Of a stretch of DNA of 13,511 nt, positions 8,565-13,511 are shown piece by piece. Origin of the DNA: Sporisorium sorghi (Eukaryota; Basidiomycota; Ustilaginomycetes; Ustilaginales; Ustilaginaceae). The translations under genes were made by a program, and so were the position numbers. Every line of letters begins with the position of its first letter. The first letter of the stretch is position 1. The notes below the pieces were generated by a model. That model searched no databases. It had not been told where the DNA came from and saw only the letters and a list, made by a program, of their open reading frames with translations. Where the stretch lies: positions 1 through 13,511 of the forward strand of contig JALCCG010000419.1 of assembly GCA_023212695.1 (NCBI GenBank), given 5' to 3'.

Positions 8565-8581
8565 GAAAATTTGAAATTTTC
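8565..8581. repeat. AT-rich inverted repeat, 8-bp arms, 1-nt spacer
   Basis: GAAAATTT (8565-8572), G, AAATTTTC (8574-8581) is a perfect inverted repeat in otherwise GC-rich DNA, about 345 bp before the carrier gene's leader intron. Its right arm plus the following CTTTCTGGTTGG is partly repeated at 8668-8688. Confidence 0.75.
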
Positions 8582-8677
8582 TTTCTGGTTGGTTGCTCCG
8601 GTCCTTTCCTATCCAGCTCGATCTTTCTAGAGCGGCAAGCGGCACTCGGCCAGTGTCACTTTTTCAAAAATTTTCTT

Positions 8678-8720
<43 letters not shown>
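8678..8720 (+). repeat. (CTGG)n tetranucleotide microsatellite, about 10.75 units
   Basis: Forty-three bases of uninterrupted CTGG repeats. They lie in the promoter or early leader region of the ADP/ATP carrier gene, about 205 bp before its splice donor. A seed version with only two or three diverged units follows the same AAATTTTCTT context at 8574-8595, suggesting the array grew from a duplicated element. Confidence 0.92.
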
Positions 8721-8774
8721 TTTGTTGCACTGTCTCTGTGTCTCTCTGCCTGTATCGCGCAATCTGCGCGCTGT

Positions 8775-8779
8775 CCAAT
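8775..8779 (+). promoter_or_regulatory. Proximal CCAAT box of the ADP/ATP carrier gene
   Basis: CCAATCA lies 146 bp before the leader intron donor, a sensible position for a promoter element, and is followed by a pyrimidine-rich stretch likely to hold the transcription start. Fungal respiratory and mitochondrial genes are commonly activated through CCAAT by the Hap2/3/5 complex, and yeast AAC2 is a known target. Its use here is inferred. Confidence 0.5.
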
Positions 8780-8924
8780 CATTCGTCGCATCTTCGCCCG
8801 CTCACCCTCGCCCTCGCCCGCTCCGTGAGCAGAAGCAGAATCGCCTTCAAAATTACCTTTCTTCGCCCGTCGTCTCTCCTTCTGACCTTCTTCCACCTAT
8901 CTACCACCTCTCACCGTAGTACAG

Positions 8925-9410
8925 GTAAGCATCTGCTCCGCTTGCCCATCGCCATTCCATGTTGTGCGCAGCATCGATGGCGTGGACGACACCATCACCA
9001 CTTTCCCTCCGCTCGTCGCTGTCGCCGTCGACGGCATTTGTCTGCTGGCATCAAGTGAAGTGTTGTGACCTGTGCACTCGCCCAAGCTTGATCCACCGTC
9101 CTAGCTCTGTGTTTACCAACACGAGCTGGTTGGCTCTCTATTATGCTCATCGCCATCGTCGACGTCGTGTATCTCGCGCAACTGTCATCTGCTTATCTTT
9201 GAAGCATTTGACATTTGCGGTATCACCCTTTCTCGATTCGCGGTGGACGGTCACTGGTGCCAACCGCGTGCGTCCCACGACCGAGATGACGACGAACACA
9301 TTGCAGACAATGCCTGTCGTGCAACAGCGACAAAGCTATCTCTTGCCTTGTCCCGGCCTGAAATTGCTCCTTTCCAGTAACTGACCTCCTTCCCCCTTTC
9401 CCTCTCACAG
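8925..9410 (+). other. Intron in the 5' UTR of the ADP/ATP carrier gene (486 nt)
   Basis: The donor GTAAGC follows ACAG at 8921-8924. The branch site TAACTGAC ends at 9385, a long pyrimidine tract follows, and the acceptor CTCACAG ends at 9410, only five bases before the ATG at 9416. The intron is about five times longer than the others here. It contains upstream ATGs, including one opening a 141-codon frame at 8959-9384, that would block translation if retained. Long leader introns are common in highly expressed fungal genes and often raise expression. The donor choice is less certain than the acceptor. Confidence 0.72.
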
Positions 9411-9415
9411 TCAAA

Positions 9416-10369
9416 ATGGGTACCGTTGCCGATCCCGCCAAGACCAAAAAGACCGTCAGTGGCTTCGCCACCGACTTCCTCATGGGTGGTGTCTCCGCCG
9501 CCGTCTCCAAGACCGCCGCCGCCCCCATCGAGCGAATCAAGCTGCTCATCCAGAACCAGGATGAGATGATCAAGCAGGGCCGTCTCGCCGCCCCTTACAA
9601 GGGCATTGGCGACTGCTTCGTCCGCACCTACCAGCAGGAGGGCCTCGTCTCGCTGTGGCGTGGTAACACGGCCAACGTCATCCGTTACTTCCCCACCCAG
9701 GCGCTCAACTTTGCCTTCAAGGACTTCTTCAAGTCGCTCTTCGCCGTTCCCAAGACCGCCCCCTACTGGAAGTCGCTCACGGCCAACTTGGCTTCGGGTG
9801 GTGCCGCCGGTGCCTCGTCGCTCCTCTTCGTCTACTCGCTCGACTACGCCCGTACCCGTCTTGCCAACGATGCCAAGTCGGCCGCCAAGGGCGGTGGAGA
9901 CCGCCAGTTCAACGGTCTCATCGACGTTTACCGCAAGACGATCGCCTCGGACGGTATCGCCGGTCTGTACCGTGGTTTCGTCCCCTCGGTCGTTGGTATC
10001 ATCGTCTACCGTGGTCTGTACTTCGGCATGTACGACTCGCTCAAGCCCGTTCTGCTCACCGGTAACCTGTCGAACAACTTCCTGGCCTCGTTCCTGCTCG
10101 GCTGGGGTGTTACCACTGGTGCTGGTCTCGCTTCGTACCCTCTGGACACGATCCGTCGTCGCATGATGATGACCTCCGGTGGCAAGGTTCACTACAAGAA
10201 CATGTTTGACGCTGGTCGCTCCATCATTGCCGCCGAGGGTGTCAAGTCGCTCTTCAAGGGTGCTGGTGCCAACATTCTGCGTGGTATCGCCGGTGCCGGT
10301 GTGCTCTCTGGTTACGACAAGCTCCAGGAGCTCATGTTCGGCAAGGTCTACAAGGGTGGTTCCGGTTAA
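9416..10369 (+). CDS. AAC: Mitochondrial ADP/ATP carrier (adenine nucleotide translocase)
   Basis: Uninterrupted 317-residue protein, the usual length for fungal carriers (about 300-320). It exchanges cytosolic ADP for matrix ATP across the inner mitochondrial membrane. Three homologous repeats are visible, each with a carrier signature: PIERIK at 37-42, SLDYARTR at 141-148 (Ser in place of Pro, as usual in the second repeat of this family) and YPLDTIRRR at 241-249. The diagnostic ADP/ATP carrier hexapeptide RRRMMM is at 247-252. Other family hallmarks are [24 protein letters not shown] (read as two adjoining segments, 80-91 and 92-103) and GAGANILRG at 282-290. Codon use is strongly biased to C-ending triplets, pointing to high expression. 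The start is the first ATG after the leader intron. The 3' side has a hairpin and AATAAA. Identity is very secure; the symbol is generic, since paralogues cannot be told apart. Confidence 0.97.
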   Translation: MGTVADPAKTKKTVSGFATDFLMGGVSAAVSKTAAAPIERIKLLIQNQDEMIKQGRLAAPYKGIGDCFVRTYQQEGLVSLWRGNTANVIRYFPTQALNFAFKDFFKSLFAVPKTAPYWKSLTANLASGGAAGASSLLFVYSLDYARTRLANDAKSAAKGGGDRQFNGLIDVYRKTIASDGIAGLYRGFVPSVVGIIVYRGLYFGMYDSLKPVLLTGNLSNNFLASFLLGWGVTTGAGLASYPLDTIRRRMMMTSGGKVHYKNMFDAGRSIIAAEGVKSLFKGAGANILRGIAGAGVLSGYDKLQELMFGKVYKGGSG

Positions 10370-10370
10370 G

Positions 10371-10387
10371 CCGAGTCATCGACTCGG
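10371..10387 (+). other. Hairpin immediately after the carrier stop codon
   Basis: CCGAGTC, loop ATC, GACTCGG forms a perfect 7-bp stem starting two bases after TAA. In the mRNA it would be a compact stem with a three-base loop at the very start of the 3' UTR. Whether it affects termination, stability or localisation is unknown, and no family is recognised. Confidence 0.7.
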
Positions 10388-10442
10388 TCCTTGTTTCCTC
10401 AAGTTTCATGGCGTTGCTGGTGTATGCCTGCGATCGTCTTGG

Positions 10443-10448
10443 AATAAA
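10443..10448 (+). terminator. Polyadenylation signal of the ADP/ATP carrier gene
   Basis: AATAAA lies 74 bp after the stop codon, followed by an A-rich stretch and then TG/T-rich sequence (from about 10480). This is the arrangement expected of a cleavage and polyadenylation site. It is the only canonical signal noticed among the genes here. Confidence 0.6.
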
Positions 10449-10606
10449 AAATCAGCCTTCAGATCTGATCTGATCGAACTTGTAGAGTGTGGTGTGTTTG
10501 ATTGCATGTTTGATGTGGATGTTTGTAGTGAGCTTGACAGGTGGGAATGAGGAGATGCGGCAAGTTCGTATGACAAGGATGAGGATGAGGAAGCCGCAGC
10601 AGCGAT

Positions 10607-10659
10607 CGCGTAAAGTGGAGTTGTCGCGTGTCGGTTTGTGTGTCAATTTCAAAGCGCGT
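10607..10659 (-). promoter_or_regulatory. Cluster of three ACGCG (MBF-type) motifs upstream of RFC5
   Basis: CGCGT occurs at 10607-10611, 10625-10629 and 10655-10659, so the minus strand reads ACGCG three times within 53 bp, 138-190 bp before the RFC5 ATG. ACGCG is the core of the MluI cell-cycle box bound by MBF, which drives G1/S transcription of replication genes in yeasts. The functional reading is inference; the full ACGCGT palindrome is absent. Confidence 0.45.
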
Positions 10660-10690
10660 GTGTTGGGCGGCGCAGCTGAGCCAAAGGAAG

Positions 10691-10743
<53 letters not shown>
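10691..10743 (+). repeat. Run of 53 A upstream of RFC5
   Basis: Fifty-three uninterrupted A end 53 bp before the RFC5 start codon. Poly(dA:dT) tracts in fungal promoters keep nucleosomes away. If transcription starts upstream, the mRNA leader would instead carry an internal poly(A) able to bind Pab1. The assembled length may not be exact. Confidence 0.9.
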
Positions 10744-10745
<2 letters not shown>

Positions 10746-10796
10746 GAGAATTCAACACTTTCACTCGCTCACTCCCACCACCAACCCCCTCGCAAC

Positions 10797-11943
10797 ATGC
10801 TGTTCGTCGACAAGTACCGACCAAAAGCGCTCTCGGAGCTGCACTACCACGCGGACCTCTCCAAGCGCCTCTCCTCGCTCGCCGAGCATGAAGACTTTCC
10901 GCACATGCTCATGTACGGCCCTTCAGGCGCCGGCAAGAAAACACGCATCGCCTGTCTCCTGCGCGAGCTCTACGGTCCAGGCACCTACAAGCTCAAGATC
11001 GACCAGCGCGTGTTCGTCACCCCATCCAATCGCAAGATTGACGTCAACATCGTCTCCTCCAACTATCACATCGAGCTGACGCCGTCGGACGCGGGCAATT
11101 ACGACCGGCTCGTGATCCAGGACATCTTGAAGGAGATTGCGCAGACGCAGAATGTGGATTTGAACGCGAAGCATCGGTTCAAGGTGGTGGTGATTAACGA
11201 GGCGGACTCGCTGAGCAGGGATGCGCAGAGCGCGTTGAGGAGGACCATGGAGAAGTACATGGGCAACCTGAGGCTCGTGTTGTGTGCGACGAGCACGAGC
11301 AAGATCATTGGGCCTATTCGGTCGCGTTGTCTTTTGCTTCGAGTTGGGGCGCCGACGGATGAAGAGGTGGGTCGACAAATGCTCGGCATTCGATTGCGAA
11401 AAGGATGCTGATACTGAAACCCCTTTTATCTCTGTCTCCCGCCTACTGCAGATCAAAACGGTCCTCACGCACGTCGCGAAAAAGGAACGCTTCAACATCC
11501 CCGACGCCGTCCAAACCCAAATCTGCGACGACTGCAACGGCAACCTGCGCAAAGCCATGCTCGTCCTCGAAGCGCTCCGCATGCAATCGCCCGACCTCTC
11601 CGCCGGCATCGCCATCGCCAAACCCGACTGGGAGATGTACATCGCCAAAACCGCCGAGCTCATCCTCAGCGACCCGACGCCGCACAACCTGCTCGCGGTG
11701 CGCTCCAAGCTGTACGAGCTGCTGGTACACGCCATCCCGCCCACGCTGATCCTGAAGCATCTGGTGGACAATCTGGTGCGCAGGGTCGATGCGCAGGTGA
11801 AAGCGGCCATCGTGCAGAAGGCGGCGTTTTACGAGTTGAGGACGAGGACGGGATCGAAGGTGATCTTCCATTTGGAGGCGTTTGTGGCGGCCGTGATGCA
11901 TATTCAGAAGAGCTTCTTGTTGGGCATGGCGTGGGACGATTGA
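10797..11943 (+). CDS. RFC5: Replication factor C subunit 5 (clamp loader; orthologue of human RFC3)
   Basis: Exons 10797-11366 and 11452-11943 join in phase 0 to 353 residues, the normal family length. RFC is the five-subunit AAA+ complex that loads PCNA onto primer-template junctions in nuclear replication and repair. Visible motifs are the N-terminal FVDKYRPKAL (3-12), a P-loop GPSGAGKKTR at 41-50 with the GKKTR form typical of this subunit, VINEADSL at 133-139 at the Walker B position (NEAD rather than DEAD, as in yeast Rfc5), LRRTMEKY at 147-154 and the arginine-finger motif SRC at 176-178. The C-terminal part has CNGNLRKAML, PDWEMYI, LYELLVHAIPP and FHLEAFVAAVMHI, all closely matching human RFC3. 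The start is the first ATG after the A tract. Leucine codons drift from CTC to TTG within each exon. Confidence 0.95.
11367..11451 (+). other. Intron of RFC5 (85 nt)
   Basis: The donor GTGGGT follows GAAGAG. Candidate branch sites are CTGAT at 11408-11412 or the overlapping TACTGA, and the acceptor CTGCAG ends at 11451. Removal joins ...PTDEE to IKTVL..., which restores homology to RFC3/Rfc5. If retained, 14 foreign residues and a stop would give a 204-residue product lacking the C-terminal collar domain. Confidence 0.92.
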
Positions 11944-12181
11944 TGGCGATGCAATGGTATGATTTCGTTACATTTGATTGTGCTGGCTACATTTGGGAGG
12001 ATACGCATCGAAAGGGGAGGTGAGGGGAGAGGGCGAGCTGCTGAGGTATATGCCGGGATACGGACGGGCGCTTGTTGGTCGACGCGCCGAAGTTGGATTC
12101 AAAGGGCTTCCATCTTCGACCACTGTCCGAGCCTCGCTGTTCAAAGGCCCGCTCGACGACGACCGGAACGCGACTGCGCAT
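11944..12181. other. Convergent 3' region between RFC5 and the four-exon gene
   Basis: RFC5 (plus) and the unknown gene (minus) end only 238 bp apart. No AATAAA was seen on either strand, so both probably use degenerate signals, and their transcripts may overlap at their 3' ends. No other gene is supported here. Confidence 0.6.
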
Positions 12182-13240
12182 CTACATCGGCTTCTGCTGC
12201 TTCTTGGGCGAACCCTTAGCGCGGCTCGGCTTGAGCTCGACGTCCCAGCGCTTGCTCGCCACGTCGCCGCCCTGTGCGTCCCTGAGCAGCTGGCGGAGCT
12301 GTCGAATCGAAACGTCAGCGGTGATAAAAGGCAAGGCGAGACAGGTCAGTGAGGGGTTAGCAAAAGCAAGTGAGACGGCAGGAGCAGGCGGCGACGTACC
12401 TTGGGCAGCAGACGGCCCTTGACGCGGAACGGGCTGAGGGTGGGGCTGGCGTCGTAGAGCTCGGTGGCCTGCGCGCGGCGGATGAGGAGAAGATAGGATG
12501 GTCAGGGACGGATGGCGACGTGAGCAGAGTGAAGCGCTACTTACATGTTCATGGACCACCTTGAGGATGGCAAAGTTGAGCTCGTCCCAGTGGGCCTGGG
12601 TCCAGTTCTGTAACGCACCACGTCGAAGAAAGACGAGCCACCGTCAGCATTGCATCTCGAGGCCACGCGGCACTGCAAACCGGGTGGTACTCACGCTCAT
12701 GGATTCGCCGCTCTTGGGCGTAGTCGGCGCCGACGTGGGCTGCTTCTTCGGAGGAGTCTTGAGCACGTCCTTGCTCGAGCCCGCGACGGCATTGTTGCTG
12801 CCCGCGCGCGCGGTGGCCTTCTTCGACGTCGACGGCTCGGAGCGCAACGGCTTGGTGTCCTCATCCGCGGGGTCGGGCTTGAGCGCCTTGCGCGCGCGGC
12901 CCTTGCCAGCGCCGTCGTCGTCCAGATCCATGTCGACATCGCCCGAGGCAGCGGAAGCGGAGGCGACGCGGGCGGTCGACCGAACGTTGGAGGTGCGGAT
13001 TACGACCTCGCTGCCGTCGTGCAGCAGCGCGCGGTCGTCCTCCCCGTCGGTCGTGGCTGCGATCGTGGAGGCGTCGCCATCGTCGACAGGCTTGCGGTCC
13101 GCGTCGTCGTGCATCGTGGCGAACGGAGAGGCGGGCTCGTCGTCGGAGTTGACGTCGGCGCGGTTCGAGAGCAGTGGAGTTGTGCGGTGTTTGCGCTTGT
13201 TCGAGGGCAAAGTGGCCGAGGTGGAAGAAGCAGGAGTCAT
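12182..13240 (-). CDS. Unrecognised nuclear-type protein, four exons
   Basis: On the minus strand the exons are 13240-12695, 12607-12545, 12468-12400 and 12298-12182, giving 264 residues. Every exon is a multiple of three, and all three introns are phase 0 with canonical donors (GTGAGT, GTAAGT, GTACGT), CTGAC branch sites and CAG acceptors. The first 182 residues are low complexity and acidic to basic (an NKRKHR patch near the N-terminus, DVDMDLDDDGAGKGRARK in the middle), probably disordered and nuclear. The last 82 look folded: NWTQAHWDELNFAILKVV, then TLSPFRVKGRLLPKLRQLL, ending in a Lys-rich tail. I do not recognise the family. The Trp pattern faintly recalls SANT/Myb helices, but that is not enough to name it. 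The start is the first ATG of the frame, with A at -3; the frame opens further upstream only at GTG. Confidence 0.78.
12299..12399 (-). other. Intron 3 of the four-exon gene (101 nt)
   Basis: On the minus strand it has donor GTACGT, a CTGAC branch site about 20 bases before the end and acceptor GACAG. It separates ...GRLLPK from LRQLL.... Confidence 0.8.
12469..12544 (-). other. Intron 2 of the four-exon gene (76 nt)
   Basis: On the minus strand it has donor GTAAGT, a CCCTGAC branch site (12501-12505 region) and acceptor GCGCAG, joining ...VVHEH to ATELY.... Confidence 0.8.
12608..12694 (-). other. Intron 1 of the four-exon gene (87 nt)
   Basis: On the minus strand it has donor GTGAGT, branch GCTGAC (12643-12647 region) and acceptor TTACAG, joining ...SGESMS to NWTQ.... 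Retention adds 16 codons and a stop. Confidence 0.82.
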
Positions 13241-13394
13241 GGTGTCGGTGCGTTTAGGCAGGGCGGGGTCCTCCTTTGAAGGCGGGCATCTAGATCCTCG
13301 ATGTGAGGCCTTATGTAGAAGTCTGGCAGGCTGCGGTTTCTGCTGCGCGTTAGGCGGGTGAAAGTGCACGGATAGAGAGGATGCAAACGCAGAT

Positions 13395-13429
<35 letters not shown>

Positions 13430-13511
13430 GTTTCTTTGGTGCTGTGGTTTGTTTATAAGACTCTATCACTTGTTTGTCCCCCCCCTCCCCCCTCGTTCGG
13501 GCGCGCGGACA
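13241..13511 (-). promoter_or_regulatory. Promoter region of the four-exon gene
   Basis: This 271-bp edge region holds the upstream sequence of the minus-strand gene. A TATAAA on the minus strand (13452-13457) lies about 215 bp before the ATG and could be a TATA box with a long leader. A run of 34 G and a C8-T-C6 stretch (13478-13492) flank it. No gene is visible to the right edge. Confidence 0.45.
13395..13428. repeat. Run of 34 G (poly-C in the sense of the minus-strand gene)
   Basis: Thirty-four consecutive G lie 155 bp upstream of the start of the four-exon gene. Such a run can form a G-quadruplex on the plus (template) strand. Its assembled length is likely to be unreliable. Confidence 0.9.

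Larger units (their letters stand above)
7649..8924. other. Intergenic: 3' end of the SUZ gene, promoter and leader exon of the ADP/ATP carrier gene
   Basis: About 1.28 kb without a supported gene. The left part holds the SUZ-gene 3' UTR, including a short GA repeat near 7660-7674. The middle has T15C5 at 7922-7941 and CCAAT boxes. The right part has an AT-rich inverted repeat, a (CTGG)n microsatellite and a pyrimidine-rich stretch up to the leader intron donor at 8925. Open frames of 90-155 codons exist on both strands (for example 7871-8338 plus and 8059-8346 minus), but they match nothing I recognise and look like chance frames in GC-rich DNA. A small lineage-specific gene cannot be excluded. 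Confidence 0.55.

Noticed and set aside
7871..8645. Open frames of 90-155 codons on both strands between the SUZ and carrier genes
   Set aside because: They overlap each other, one opens at GTG, and none has a recognisable motif. A small unknown gene on the minus strand (8059-8346) is not excluded but is unsupported.
8925..9410. Intron-encoded snoRNA in the carrier leader intron
   Set aside because: One C-box-like GATGACGA (near 9284) was seen, but there is no matching D box and terminal stem; the CTGA near the end is better explained as the branch site.
9251..10192. 313-codon minus-strand open frame
   Set aside because: It is antisense to the ADP/ATP carrier, and its Gly/Glu/Val/Thr-rich content follows from the C-ending codon bias on the other strand.
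10691..10743. Poly(A) tail of an inserted retroelement or processed copy
   Set aside because: No element sequence, target-site duplication or coding remnant lies next to the run, and it directly precedes an intact gene.
10923..11810. 295-codon minus-strand open frame through RFC5
   Set aside because: It mirrors RFC5 and also reads through the intron; it shows no recognisable domain.
13241..13369. 43-residue N-terminal extension of the four-exon gene
   Set aside because: The frame extends upstream only to a GTG; the first ATG is at 13240 and has good start context.

Overview
The window reads as nuclear DNA of a basidiomycete, most likely a smut fungus (Ustilaginomycotina). The signs are GC-rich coding sequence, few and short introns (76-101 nt) with GTRNGT donors, CTGAC/CTGAT branch sites and CAG acceptors, a fungal-type ADP/ATP carrier with very strong C-ending codon bias, and long homopolymer runs between genes. 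The species call is inference. No rRNA, tRNA, transposon, CRISPR array or prokaryote-type gene cluster was seen.

Layout, left to right. (1) 277-2934, minus: DUF726 / TMCO4-Mil1-like membrane protein with a lipase-type GTSLG motif. (2) 3396-6227, minus: Cid1-type RNA nucleotidyltransferase (poly(A)/poly(U) polymerase superfamily) with a duplicated 43-residue charged helical repeat. (3) 6956-7648, plus, one intron: small SUZ-domain protein resembling animal SZRD1, transcribed divergently from gene 2. (4) 7649-8924: a long intergenic stretch with CCAAT boxes, an AT-rich inverted repeat and a (CTGG)n microsatellite. (5) 9416-10369, plus: mitochondrial ADP/ATP carrier, with an inferred 486-nt intron in its 5' leader, a hairpin directly after its stop codon and an AATAAA signal. 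(6) 10797-11943, plus, one intron: clamp-loader subunit RFC5 (human RFC3 orthologue), preceded by three ACGCG motifs and a run of 53 A. (7) 12182-13240, minus, four exons: an unrecognised 264-residue protein, disordered at the N-terminus and compact at the C-terminus, convergent with RFC5.

The genes are mostly independent housekeeping genes: RNA 3'-end metabolism (2, 3), a putative membrane lipase (1), mitochondrial nucleotide exchange (5) and DNA replication (6). The one suggestive pairing is the divergent RNA-tailing enzyme and SUZ RNA-binding protein sharing a 0.7-kb promoter region. I see no convincing new multi-gene system. The points worth a second look are regulatory and structural: homopolymer runs beside promoters, a perfect 20-bp palindrome, a post-stop hairpin, possible tandem alternative acceptors, a GC-skew sawtooth in RFC5 and the coiled-coil duplication.
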